A DNA stretch of 64,000 bases, taken from Cyclobacterium lianum. Its GTDB lineage: Bacteria > Bacteroidota > Bacteroidia > Cytophagales > Cyclobacteriaceae. The translations under genes were made by a program, and so were the position numbers. A model generated the notes under the pieces. The model saw only the letters and a program-made list of their open reading frames with translations, was not told the origin of the DNA and searched no databases. Location: NCBI RefSeq assembly GCF_900143075.1, contig NZ_FRCY01000010.1:120791-184790 (forward strand), given 5' to 3'. This document shows, in pieces, positions 37,386 through 46,425 of this stretch; the stretch's first letter is position 1; the number at the start of each line of letters is the position of its first letter.

Positions 37386-37955
37386 ATGGCATTTCCCAAA
37401 AGAAAAAACCTTCAGGACCAGAAAAGGCAAAAATTGGTTATCGTAGGAAGTAAAAATCCCGTAAAAATCAAAAGTACGGAAAACGCATTTCAATCCATCT
37501 TTGAGGATTATTTTATCGTACAGGGACTCGATGCTGACCCAAATGTGAGTTCCCAGCCGGTAGGAGATGTAGAAACCTATACCGGAGCATACAATCGTGC
37601 CAATGAATCCAAAAAAGCTTTTCCTGAAGCTGATTACTGGGTGGGAATAGAAGGAGGAGTAGATGAAGTAGGAGAACAGATGGTAGCCTTTGCCTGGATG
37701 GTAGTGATGGACGCCAGCAGTAAAATAGGAAAGGCAAAAACAGCCACCTTCTTTTTGCCGGAAGCATTATCGAAATTGATACGCGAAGGCATGGAACTGG
37801 GGGAGGCAGATGATCAGGTCTTCAACAGGACCAATTCAAAACAAAACAGTGGTGCAGTTGGAATATTGACCAATGGTATCGTGAACCGGATGGAATATTA
37901 CCAGCAAGGGGTAACCCTTGCCCTTATTCCTTTTGCCAACGCCCACATCTATTGA
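37386..37955 (+). CDS. DUF84 family inosine/xanthosine triphosphatase (YjjX-like)
   Basis: A 189-residue house-cleaning NTPase that would hydrolyse non-canonical nucleoside triphosphates such as ITP and XTP. Signature features are the N-terminal VGSKNPVKIKSTENAF, which binds phosphate, and the central VGIEGGVDEVGE with acidic metal ligands, followed by FNRTNSKQNSGAVGILTNGIVNR. Starts 30 bases after the YebC-family gene on the same strand and may share its message. Confidence 0.88.
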   Translation: MAFPKRKNLQDQKRQKLVIVGSKNPVKIKSTENAFQSIFEDYFIVQGLDADPNVSSQPVGDVETYTGAYNRANESKKAFPEADYWVGIEGGVDEVGEQMVAFAWMVVMDASSKIGKAKTATFFLPEALSKLIREGMELGEADDQVFNRTNSKQNSGAVGILTNGIVNRMEYYQQGVTLALIPFANAHIY

Positions 37956-37983
37956 TATCTCTATGACTGATAGATGGAATCTA

Positions 37984-38015
37984 TTGGAATTTGGAAATAA
38001 TAGTTAGTACCTTTG
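37984..38015 (+). promoter_or_regulatory. Promoter of the thioredoxin-DUF6952 pair
   Basis: TTG at 37984-37986, a 21-base spacer, then TACCTTTG at 38008-38015: a full match to the Bacteroidota consensus. The thioredoxin ATG is 25 bases downstream. Confidence 0.75.
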
Positions 38016-38040
38016 CAGCTTATTTTAAACCAAACAGTAT

Positions 38041-38355
38041 ATGCTACAGGAATTAGAATCAGATAATTTAGCTCACATCATTCAGGAAAATGAAAAAGTG
38101 GTGGTTCAATATGGAGCTACCTGGTGCGGCAACTGCAGAATAATGAAGCCAAAGATGAAGCGTCTGAGCAAAAGTTTTGAGGACATTACCTTTTTGTACG
38201 TGGATGCCGAAAAACTGCCTGAATCCAGAAAACTCGCTCAGGTAAACAATTTGCCGACTTTTGCGGTTTTCAGAAATGGTTCGGTTGTAAATCAGGTGCA
38301 AACAAACAAAGAAGAAGTACTAAAAACATTGATCGATGAGATTACCGATAATTAA
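38041..38355 (+). CDS. Thioredoxin family protein (CGNC active site)
   Basis: A 104-residue cytoplasmic thioredoxin-fold protein with active site WCGNC at about residues 24-28, rather than the WCGPC of general thioredoxin, and the cis-Pro motif NLPTFAVF. Most likely a reductant for a particular partner such as a peroxiredoxin. Its stop codon lies 20 bases inside the next gene, so the two are translationally coupled. Confidence 0.85.
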   Translation: MLQELESDNLAHIIQENEKVVVQYGATWCGNCRIMKPKMKRLSKSFEDITFLYVDAEKLPESRKLAQVNNLPTFAVFRNGSVVNQVQTNKEEVLKTLIDEITDN

Positions 38356-38593
38356 GCACGTCTTGCAATTCATTGAGGAAAATGATGAAGATTGGGTGGT
38401 GGAAACCATTGAATTGCTGGAATCCATGACGGAAATAAGCACACTCAAGGATGAAGAGCTGGATGTAATGGGGGAGTTGTTGTCCAATCTATACGGTACG
38501 CTTGAGGTAAATCAAATGATTAAAGAAGGAACTGATAAAAAAGAGGCCATGAATACCTTTATGAAAAGGGTGGTAGGTTCTATTGATAATTGA
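38336..38593 (+). CDS. DUF6952-like small protein
   Basis: An 85-residue acidic helical protein starting MRLPIIKHVLQFIEENDEDW. Small proteins of this sort follow thioredoxin (and often a peroxiredoxin) in Bacteroidota, annotated as DUF6952. The start ATG lies 20 bases upstream of the thioredoxin stop codon, in another frame, which points to coupled synthesis and perhaps a physical complex. No cysteines are present, so it is not itself a thiol enzyme. Function unknown. Confidence 0.72.
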   Translation: MRLPIIKHVLQFIEENDEDWVVETIELLESMTEISTLKDEELDVMGELLSNLYGTLEVNQMIKEGTDKKEAMNTFMKRVVGSIDN

Positions 38594-38659
38594 ATGCACT
38601 TTGAAAAAGTAGAAAAGTTGTTTATCACCCAAAAATGAATCTACTGACGCGAAGTGTGG

Positions 38660-38690
38660 GGTATGTCCATTGTGGCATACCTTTTTTTTT
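38660..38690 (+). terminator. Terminator after the thioredoxin-DUF6952 pair
   Basis: GGTATG (38660-38665) pairs with CATACC (38676-38681), followed by nine T residues, 66 bases past the DUF6952-like stop and next to the convergent gene's end. Confidence 0.82.
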
Positions 38691-39678
38691 ATGGTACTAC
38701 CTGCTTCAAAAAGTCTCTCAGAGCAGTTTTCCAGTCCGGGTCTGCATCCCAGGATTCTCCTATGTAGAGTTCGTTTCTTACCAAAAATCGAATATAGTAT
38801 TTTACCACTATCCGATCCGGGTTTTCGAGGCCCTGAAGCGGAACCCCCATACTTTCCATTAAATCGGCCTCTCTGCCTTCCTGCTTCATCAGGATAAACT
38901 GAATTCCTTCTCCAATCAATTCCTGGTTGCTTTTTGCCTCGGTCAGGAAGACGACTTCATAGGGATAAATTTCTGAAAATATAGTTTCCAGCCCTGTTCT
39001 TTCCGCACTTTGTTCTGCGGCTACCTGGGCTTCAGGTTTGCCATATATATCATGCCTGAATGTGGTCAGAAAGTCTTCATTTCCGGAAGCTCCGGTCAAT
39101 AAAATCCCCAATTTAAACGCGTCGAGGTTTAACGGTGCCCTGGGAATATAGGCAGTTGATGCGGTACCAGATTCCAAACCGGGGACGGGTGGGTATTCGG
39201 GTACTTCCAGCACCAGTAAATTTTCACTCCTCTTCCCACTGCCTATGGAGGCCAATTCAGTCTTCAGTGCGTCCAGATCCGATGAAGTAGCCGTCCAGTT
39301 GGCTCCCGGAGCAATGATATTTGCATTTCCTGAAAAGGGGTAAATATGGCTGTAAAAGCTGCCGTCATTTTTCCGGATCAGCAGTACTATATTTTTCACC
39401 AGGCGCTGACTAAAGTAGGCAGCATATGCACGTTTGATGGCACCTGATAAAATGACCTCCTCCAGCTCATAATATGCTATGGGATCTCCTCCCCCCGCTG
39501 TAAGGGCGGGATGAATCTCTTCCGCCAGCACTTTCCAGTCCATTGCAGGCGCTGCCATACCAGAGGCGGAAATCAGGACAACCGATTTTCCGTTTAAAAA
39601 GAAATCTACAGTGGTTGATTGGCCAAAACTTTGCAGGGAGAAAAGCATGATCAAACCTGACAGGCAAAGATATTTCAT
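38689..39678 (-). CDS. Secreted protein of unknown function
   Basis: Not recognised. About 329 residues from the ATG at 39678, with a clear signal peptide (MKYLCLSGLIMLFSLQSFGQ); a further in-frame ATG at 39696 would spoil the signal. The mature protein has no cysteine pairs or membrane segments, with several alternating hydrophobic stretches typical of alpha/beta domains (IVLLIRKNDGSFYSHIYPF, VVFLTEAKSNQELIGEGIQFILM). It is preceded by an M28 peptidase gene in divergent orientation. No function is proposed. Confidence 0.7.
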   Translation of the reverse strand: MKYLCLSGLIMLFSLQSFGQSTTVDFFLNGKSVVLISASGMAAPAMDWKVLAEEIHPALTAGGGDPIAYYELEEVILSGAIKRAYAAYFSQRLVKNIVLLIRKNDGSFYSHIYPFSGNANIIAPGANWTATSSDLDALKTELASIGSGKRSENLLVLEVPEYPPVPGLESGTASTAYIPRAPLNLDAFKLGILLTGASGNEDFLTTFRHDIYGKPEAQVAAEQSAERTGLETIFSEIYPYEVVFLTEAKSNQELIGEGIQFILMKQEGREADLMESMGVPLQGLENPDRIVVKYYIRFLVRNELYIGESWDADPDWKTALRDFLKQVVP

Positions 39679-39752
39679 AGGCAAAACCGCATCCACACGT
39701 TAAAGTTTAGTATTTTCACGAATATACGCAAGACCCAGTAAAATCTTTTGGT

Positions 39753-40649
39753 ATGAAAACGATAGTAGCTTTCATTTTATTATTTTTTTGCTTTGAAGCC
39801 CAGGAAGTATGGAGTCAAAGAATTGACAAGCAGACACTCATCGAAGACATTCGCTATTTGGCTTCCGATGAGCTTCAGGGAAGGGCCGCAATGAGTGAAG
39901 GAAATATAAAAGCGGGTGATTTTCTTGCCTCAAGGTTTGATTCATTGGGTTTAAGAAGTCAATTTCCCGGATATACAGAAAAATTTAACCTGGAAAGGGG
40001 CAACGGGACAAAGGGAAAAGGCACGAATATCATCGGGTTTATCCCCGGATCATCATCTGATCAGATCCTACTCATCATGGCCCACTATGACCATTTGGGA
40101 ATGAAAGGTGACGTGATCTACAATGGCGCCGATGACAATGCATCCGGGACGGCCGCTTTATTGGGTATGGCGGCGTACTTAACAGAAAATCCACCCCGAC
40201 ATTCTGTAATGCTTGTCGCCACAGATGCGGAGGAATTGGGCCTTCTTGGGGCCAGGGCACTTGTCAATGATTTCCCTTTTCCACTTGAGCAGATTAAAGT
40301 TGTCATCAATATGGACATGATCAGCCGCAGCGATGACAATACACTCTATGCAGTAGGGACGAGGTTTTATCCCCAATTCAGGGATTATCTTTTGCAGGCC
40401 GCTGCAAAATCCCCAATCCGTTTGGTGCTCGGAAATGACGGTGGCCCTGGGGAAAAGGATTGGAGCAGAGCTTCAGACCACGGCCCCTTTCACGAAAGAC
40501 AGGTACCATTCATTTATTTCGGGGTAGATGATCACAGGGATTACCACCAGCCTACCGATACGTTTGAAAATATTCAGCAGGAATTCTACCTGCAGGCGGC
40601 TGAACTGGTATTGGAGACTATTGTCGGTATTGACCAAAGCATTCCCTGA
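39753..40649 (+). CDS. M28 family zinc aminopeptidase, secreted
   Basis: A 298-residue exported metallopeptidase. A signal peptide (about 1-21) precedes the M28 domain. Zinc-site motifs: MAHYDHLG (first His and Asp), NGADDNASGTAALL (bridging Asp), DAEELGLLGA (catalytic Glu pair), NMDMIS (Asp) and a terminal His in DDHRDYHQPTDTFE. It should cut amino-terminal residues of peptides in the periplasm or outside. It converges on the Wzi-family gene with a gap of two bases. Confidence 0.9.
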   Translation: MKTIVAFILLFFCFEAQEVWSQRIDKQTLIEDIRYLASDELQGRAAMSEGNIKAGDFLASRFDSLGLRSQFPGYTEKFNLERGNGTKGKGTNIIGFIPGSSSDQILLIMAHYDHLGMKGDVIYNGADDNASGTAALLGMAAYLTENPPRHSVMLVATDAEELGLLGARALVNDFPFPLEQIKVVINMDMISRSDDNTLYAVGTRFYPQFRDYLLQAAAKSPIRLVLGNDGGPGEKDWSRASDHGPFHERQVPFIYFGVDDHRDYHQPTDTFENIQQEFYLQAAELVLETIVGIDQSIP

Positions 40650-40651
40650 CC

Positions 40652-42367
40652 CTATCGAATCAGGTAAGAAATGCCAAAGTTTGCCACAAAGGTATTCTGA
40701 TCCAGCCCGGGCACGAAATAAATATCCGGATGGTTTTCCAGATACCACTTGTAATTCAGTGTATTTACATATTGAAAATGTCCGGACACCAGTAGATTAT
40801 TGATCCGCCATTCAGCTATCAATGAGGGTACTATGTCTACGTATTTTCTTCGCCAATCTTTGATTTCTTCAAAACGCTTGTAATAGAAATCATTGTTATG
40901 GTTGATGTATTCCAATTGGAAGCCCAGGCGATTAAAATTTTTGACCCAGGAGGCATCCAGGGAAATTACATTGCTGCCGGGCCCATATCCAAATCCCAGC
41001 ACCTGCCCTTTGTGCGTATAACCGTGCCGGACATGAGGGTGGGTGTACCAGCTATTTCTTGACAGGATTACCTCTCTTACCGTTTGACCTGTCTGGGTCA
41101 TTTCCATTCCAAGCTGGAAAAACTCATTTTCCTTTTTTAAGGGAATCAAATTGGTAAATCCAAAGGTGAATGCGCGGTTTTTATCTGGATCGATAAGAAA
41201 GTCTGCCAGACTTCTGCTGTTGCCGTTGGAGCCATATTCCCCATAAAATTCAAAATGCCCGGTCGCATCCATCCATCTGAAAAAACCACTACTCAATTGG
41301 TTTCTCTTGTCAACTGAGGGCCTGGAGAGGCTTTCCGGACCCTTCTCTCCATTGAATACGGGCAAATAATCTGACAGCCCATCCATGTCTGAATGGTACA
41401 TTTGAGATACTGAACTGAACCCAAGAAAGAGTCCAGGCAACCACTTGGGTTGGTAAGTCAATACCAATCCTGATAGATACCGCCAATCTTCATCGTCTCT
41501 TTTGGGTACATATAAGGGGGTACTCGCGTAGACGTAATTGTGATGGGGAGGTTCAAAACCGGAGGATTGCAATTTTCCTGCGATCAATTGGCCCTCAAAC
41601 CCACCGATAACCGTTTGTAGAGGCCTCCTGGTATTCAGTGTGAGATGGAGGAAGCCGGGAGCATTATTGCTCATTAAAAGAGATGCTCTTCTGCCTGGTC
41701 CCCACCACAGATTTTCGTTAGATATGCCCAGAGAAAACTCGCGTATGTTCAGCCGGACGCTGGACTGCCCCAGGCTCAGTCTGGTGTAGGGAGAGCCGCC
41801 AAACCGCTCAGGGATATCTGCCGTATTGAGCCATTCGTAATATTGCAGCCAGGTACTGCCCCAGTGGTCTAATGGAAAGCCCTGAAAATCGCGATTCCTG
41901 GCATGAAGTACTTCGGGTTGAAACTGAATGCTCAGCGGGCCATATTCAAAAAAAACTCCGGCATTGAAAAGGTATTGCATGCCCCTGTTGGGAATCATGG
42001 GGCCATCATTGATTCCAAAAGCGTACTCTCCATTGTATTGTCCCCTAAACATCAGTGGAAGTATCTGAAATCTGCCTTTATTGTCCGCGGTGCTAAAATT
42101 GAAATCTGACAGGTCTTCATCGGTAAATGATTCATCCAGATCCAGTCCATTGGAGGTGCCAAATACCTCTGAAGGATACAGGGGCCTGATCATAAAGCTG
42201 CTTTCCGGGGAAAGATTTCCCAGAAGTTGTTGCCTGCGCATGTAATCTCCATATACCGGTAAATTGAGGCTAACACTTTGGCCCGATGCGTCTGTTGCCA
42301 AACCCACACAACAGGCCAAACCGAGGAAGCAGATCAGGAAATAGGGTGAAAGGTATCTTTTGCTCAT
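40652..42367 (-). CDS. Wzi-family capsule assembly/outer-membrane beta-barrel protein
   Basis: A 571-residue exported protein (signal peptide about 1-29). It carries the Wzi-family marker NENLWWGPGRRASLLMSNN (about residues 213-232) and alternating amphipathic strands to the C-terminus, ending NFGISYLIR, as in an outer-membrane barrel. Wzi in E. coli is an outer-membrane lectin that anchors group 1 capsule. No capsule genes are near, so the ligand may be another surface polysaccharide. A lipoprotein gene lies 6 bases upstream on the same strand. Confidence 0.82.
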   Translation of the reverse strand: MSKRYLSPYFLICFLGLACCVGLATDASGQSVSLNLPVYGDYMRRQQLLGNLSPESSFMIRPLYPSEVFGTSNGLDLDESFTDEDLSDFNFSTADNKGRFQILPLMFRGQYNGEYAFGINDGPMIPNRGMQYLFNAGVFFEYGPLSIQFQPEVLHARNRDFQGFPLDHWGSTWLQYYEWLNTADIPERFGGSPYTRLSLGQSSVRLNIREFSLGISNENLWWGPGRRASLLMSNNAPGFLHLTLNTRRPLQTVIGGFEGQLIAGKLQSSGFEPPHHNYVYASTPLYVPKRDDEDWRYLSGLVLTYQPKWLPGLFLGFSSVSQMYHSDMDGLSDYLPVFNGEKGPESLSRPSVDKRNQLSSGFFRWMDATGHFEFYGEYGSNGNSRSLADFLIDPDKNRAFTFGFTNLIPLKKENEFFQLGMEMTQTGQTVREVILSRNSWYTHPHVRHGYTHKGQVLGFGYGPGSNVISLDASWVKNFNRLGFQLEYINHNNDFYYKRFEEIKDWRRKYVDIVPSLIAEWRINNLLVSGHFQYVNTLNYKWYLENHPDIYFVPGLDQNTFVANFGISYLIR

Positions 42368-42373
42368 AATTTC

Positions 42374-43036
42374 TCAATTTAGCGTCATGGTGCTTACCCG
42401 AATTCTTGCAATAGACCAGCTTTCATCGCATACGGGATCAGCCGCATTCTCCTGCTTAAGTTCATCTCCACAGACTATTGCCAGGCTGTTTGCTGAATGG
42501 CTGATGATTCTGGTGATTTGGTAATGGCTGGTCCACCCATTGCTGTTCTGGTATTGGCAGCGCCCGGGAAGATCGCTGCGCACAGCTCCGGTCTTGGGTT
42601 CATAAAATCTCGGAAAATTATTCGGAAAAGACTGATAAAGGCAATAGGTGGATTCACAGGGGCTATTGGAGAATGTTGTTCTCAGAACCTGTTGTCCATC
42701 CAGGTTCATGTACCAAAAATCCGGACCGCCTACATTGTCCGGATTGCCGTCCCAGCTATCGTGAAGCAATAAGTCTATGGTGACTTTTATGGTATTGTGT
42801 TCCGGAAGATCCGGCAAATTCAAAGCTATCTCTTCATTGTGGAAATATCCCAATACCGTATCCCCGTTGAAATCAAATAATCTCCCTTTTTCGAAATACA
42901 GGAGGTCAGATTGTGAAAAATCATTGTCGTACACTTTTACCTCCTCCAGCAGACTGGTCTCACAGGAAAAACACCAGACAGCAAGAATGATGAGAAATAT
43001 CGGGTGCGTTTTTTTTGCGGTTGAAAACGATGACAT
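42374..43036 (-). CDS. Putative lipoprotein of unknown function, paired with the Wzi-like gene
   Basis: Not recognised. A 220-residue protein with a signal peptide and lipobox-like FSC (Cys25). It contains several cysteines (CESTYC, RCQYQ, IVCGDE, PVCDESW) that could form disulfides outside the cytoplasm, and motifs such as LLLHDSWDGN and GPDFWYMNLDGQ that recall beta-sandwich/lectin-like folds. Six bases separate it from the Wzi-like gene downstream, so they are one operon. A role at the surface with that protein is plausible. Confidence 0.68.
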   Translation of the reverse strand: MSSFSTAKKTHPIFLIILAVWCFSCETSLLEEVKVYDNDFSQSDLLYFEKGRLFDFNGDTVLGYFHNEEIALNLPDLPEHNTIKVTIDLLLHDSWDGNPDNVGGPDFWYMNLDGQQVLRTTFSNSPCESTYCLYQSFPNNFPRFYEPKTGAVRSDLPGRCQYQNSNGWTSHYQITRIISHSANSLAIVCGDELKQENAADPVCDESWSIARIRVSTMTLN

Positions 43037-43295
43037 CAGGGGTATTTTTACGGAAAATATAGGATGTAAAGCATTGGTGAGGGGAGTTGATTTTTTTTGG
43101 GGCTAATCTCCTGACCTCCTGATGTAGCCCGAGACACATCAGTTTGCCATTTACAAAGTAGGGAAATTAATATTTCTATCGATATTTTCATTTAAAACAG
43201 CTAGAGTGGGACCGGATACCATAATAAGATGCATCATCGGTGTTGATTTGCAAATTAACGAAATCTTATCCAAATACTGCATCGGTTGAGCTGAT

Positions 43296-45767
43296 TTAAT
43301 CCAGAATATAGTTTCTCTTCACACGCATACCAATGCCCGTTAGCAGTTCATAGGGAATGGCACCTATTTGGGCTGCCAGGTATTGTAAAGAAGGCCCCTT
43401 CCCAAAAAGAATCACCTCATCGCCTTCTTTTACCTGCAACCCGGATACATCTACCATGCACATATCCATACATATATTTCCGATCGTCCAGGCTTTTTTA
43501 CCCCGGACCATTACGAATGCGTTGCCGTTTCCGAATCGCCTGTCATAGCCATCGGCATACCCAATGGCCAGTATGGCAATTTCTCCGTCCTGCTGCATCC
43601 TTCCCTGGCGTCCGTACCCTATGCTTTCTCCTTTTCGAACTTTTTTTACCTGCGAAACAACCGTTTTTAAAGTTGCCACTGCTTCGAGTTTGTTCTGCTC
43701 CAGTTGATTGACTTCTACTCCGTGCAGGCCGATACCCAGCCGGACCATATCAAATGCCTGATCAGGGAAACGCACGATTCCGGCCGAATTCAGCGCATGC
43801 CTTATCGGGCGGGCAGGCAGCCTGTTCATGATGCTATCGCTGAGCTCCCTGAAACGGGTAAGCTGGGTCAGCGTAAATTCCTCGTGAATGGCTTCATCAG
43901 CGCCTGCCAAATGGGTAAAAATTCCCTTTATTTTGATCTGCGGATGCTGCTCTAAATGGGTCAGCAGATCTTTCAGATCTTCTTCCGCCATACCCAATCT
44001 CCTCATTCCTGTATCCAGTTCCAAATGAATAGGCAGTTCCTCAGACTGATTTAGGGCGAGTGAGGACAGACCCTCTAAACTACGGAGGCTGTAAATGACT
44101 GGCTCAAGCTTGTATTCCTGAATCAAATCAAGATAACGGGTATCAGGATTCATGACCATCACCGGTAAGGTTACCCCCTTTTGCCTGAGGTATACACCCT
44201 CATCAATATATGCCACCGCGAGGTAGTCAGCACCGATCTGTTGCAGGTGATTTGCTATCTCTGCAGCGCCGCCGCCATATGCAAATGCTTTTACCATGAC
44301 CATGATTTTGATGTCAGGGGAGAGCAGGGTTTTGTAAAAGTTAAAATTGTGGCGAAGGGCGTTCAGGTTGATTTCCAGAACGGTCTCATGCACCTCCGCT
44401 TCAAGCAGGCGGATGATGTCCTCAAATTGGAATTTTCTGGCGCCCTTTACCAAAATAAGATCCCTATCCAGGTTAAGCTTCTCAATTCCTGCAAGCACTT
44501 CGGAGTTACCAGAAAAAAAGAGGCATTGTGGGGAAAAAAAATTTTTGTAACGCAGAAAGAGCTGGCCTACCCCCACCAATAAGTCGATTTGGTAGTGTGA
44601 CACCAGGCCTGAAATTTTTTGAGCCATAAGTTCCTCATTACCCTCCTGCACCATCTCGGAGAGTATCAATATTTTTCGACCGGAGGGTGTTCTTTGCTGG
44701 CTCATAAACTCCAGAGCAATTTCCAATCCGGCCAAATCATTGTTGTAGCTGTCATCAATCAGCAGGCATTGCCTGATACCGGATTTTAAGGTCAATCTCA
44801 TATCAACTGCGTGAAGCAGTTTTACCCCAGCCTGTATTTTTTCGGGTTTTAGGCCCAGCACCATGCTGCAAACGATTACATGACGAATGTTTTCAAGCGA
44901 GGCAGGATCATCGAATGCCGTAGCAAAGGTATAGGTCCGGAGGTCAGGCGCGATCATTAATATCCTGGCACCCTTTTTTTCCTTCTTAACAGAAAGGGTA
45001 TAATCCGCTCCGGGTACATCGGACCAACTGACCAATCTATCACTGTCAAAGGTTTTTTCAAGAAAGTGCTGTACAAGCGCATGGTCTTTCCGGTAAATCA
45101 GGAATCTCACGTTGGCAAATAGCCTGCATTTTTCCCTGATTTTTGTTTCCAGGTTTTCAAAATTTTCATCGTGAGCACTGCCGATATTGGTAAATATTCC
45201 TATTTCCGGCTCAATGATCTTTTTCAATCGATCCATTTCTCCCGGTTTGGAAATGCCCGCCTCGAGCAAAGCCACCTGGTGTACTGACTGGATCCCTAAG
45301 GCAGACAGGGCCACCCCAATCTGACTGTTATAACTTTTCGGACTTTTATAGACTTTTACATCCTGCCCTAAAACCTGTGCCAGCCATTCTTTTACGATCG
45401 TTTTGCCATTGCTCCCGGTAATGCCTATCACCGGTCCATCAAACTGGAACCGATTTGCCTTTGCCAGCTCCTGCAGTGCATCCAGCGGATTTTCTGTCCA
45501 TAGGATGTTGGAATCATCCAAGTGTGGCACGTTTGATTTGGCTTTGAGTGGAAGGATAAAATTCCTGACCTTTAGGCTGTGCGCTATTTTCGCAAAATCA
45601 GCACCATTTTGCCGGGAACCATCCAATGCAACAAACAGGGCCGTAGCTCCACTTTGAATCTTTCTGGTATCAATTTCTATCTTGTCGATTAATCCTTTTT
45701 CTGAGAATTCCTGGTTTCCACCCGAATAATTGGAAGAAAAAGCGCTGAAATCGATTGGTTGAATCAT
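43296..45767 (-). CDS. Bifunctional MurF ligase / alanine racemase
   Basis: An 823-residue fusion typical of Bacteroidota. The N-terminal half (about 1-445) is the UDP-MurNAc-tripeptide:D-Ala-D-Ala ligase MurF, with ATP-binding TGSNGKT (117-123), the central Mur-ligase domain, and MRLTLKSG with DDSYNND. The C-terminal half (about 455-823) is alanine racemase, with the pyridoxal-phosphate Lys in MVKAFAYGGG (AYG motif slightly altered from the usual KADAYGHG), and the C-terminal YGR...ICMDMCMVDVSG motifs. Joining the two would couple D-Ala supply to its use in peptidoglycan precursors. Complete. Confidence 0.94.
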   Translation of the reverse strand: MIQPIDFSAFSSNYSGGNQEFSEKGLIDKIEIDTRKIQSGATALFVALDGSRQNGADFAKIAHSLKVRNFILPLKAKSNVPHLDDSNILWTENPLDALQELAKANRFQFDGPVIGITGSNGKTIVKEWLAQVLGQDVKVYKSPKSYNSQIGVALSALGIQSVHQVALLEAGISKPGEMDRLKKIIEPEIGIFTNIGSAHDENFENLETKIREKCRLFANVRFLIYRKDHALVQHFLEKTFDSDRLVSWSDVPGADYTLSVKKEKKGARILMIAPDLRTYTFATAFDDPASLENIRHVIVCSMVLGLKPEKIQAGVKLLHAVDMRLTLKSGIRQCLLIDDSYNNDLAGLEIALEFMSQQRTPSGRKILILSEMVQEGNEELMAQKISGLVSHYQIDLLVGVGQLFLRYKNFFSPQCLFFSGNSEVLAGIEKLNLDRDLILVKGARKFQFEDIIRLLEAEVHETVLEINLNALRHNFNFYKTLLSPDIKIMVMVKAFAYGGGAAEIANHLQQIGADYLAVAYIDEGVYLRQKGVTLPVMVMNPDTRYLDLIQEYKLEPVIYSLRSLEGLSSLALNQSEELPIHLELDTGMRRLGMAEEDLKDLLTHLEQHPQIKIKGIFTHLAGADEAIHEEFTLTQLTRFRELSDSIMNRLPARPIRHALNSAGIVRFPDQAFDMVRLGIGLHGVEVNQLEQNKLEAVATLKTVVSQVKKVRKGESIGYGRQGRMQQDGEIAILAIGYADGYDRRFGNGNAFVMVRGKKAWTIGNICMDMCMVDVSGLQVKEGDEVILFGKGPSLQYLAAQIGAIPYELLTGIGMRVKRNYILD

Positions 45768-45984
45768 CCTGTCCCTGTTTTGTTGTTTCCCCAGGTAAAT
45801 GTATCACTATTGTACCTGAAATTAGCATTGCCTGATACAATATCCGCACCAGACCCTAGCAGAAAGAGATGTCGCAATAATCCCGCAACATTTTACAACG
45901 TTTGTTTCAGGGCAAAAAAATTTGTATTTTTATAACATTATTACAAAAAACCAGGTTACTAAAATCCAATATCGGAAAGACAAA

Positions 45985-46347
45985 ATGAATTCGCAAAATA
46001 TTATATTGAAGACTTGTTTAAAATGCGCTTTTGCGGGGCTATTATTTTGTTTTTTACTGATGGGCGATCTTTATGGGCAAACCGAACAGGATGTAGAATT
46101 TAAAGTACCTGAGAAAACCGAGAAGCCATACCATCCCTCCCATACAGAAAAAGAATTCGAAAAAGTTGAATCAGGCTCACTTTCCGGATACGCGCTGAAG
46201 AGAGCCGGAGACTCGCGGGGCGACAAAAAGAAATACACCGATCATTCAGAGAAATCCGATTGGTCAGAAGAAGAAACAGCTGAAGAAGTGTCTACCCTAT
46301 CGTTCAATATTTTTTTATATGTTCTGGATCGGTTCAAGGAAGACTGA
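45985..46347 (+). CDS. Small exported protein of unknown function
   Basis: Not recognised. About 120 residues from ATG 45985 (the frame opens at 45922). Signal peptide to LYGQ, then a strongly charged, Lys/Glu/Ser-rich, likely disordered segment (EKTEKPYHPSHTEKEFEKVE, SGYALKRAG) and a hydrophobic C-terminal patch (FNIFLYVLDRF). It lies 78 bases before the isomerase-like gene on the same strand. Confidence 0.6.
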   Translation: MNSQNIILKTCLKCAFAGLLFCFLLMGDLYGQTEQDVEFKVPEKTEKPYHPSHTEKEFEKVESGSLSGYALKRAGDSRGDKKKYTDHSEKSDWSEEETAEEVSTLSFNIFLYVLDRFKED

Positions 46348-46425
46348 TCTGTAATAAGGGGCTACTTGTCGGAATTTTTTATTATCTTAAGACTGCAATA
46401 AGTTTCAGATAATCCGTAAAAAAAA

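Noticed and set aside
45403..45657. Plus-strand open frames inside the murF-alr region
   Set aside because: They are antisense shadows of the strongly conserved fusion protein.
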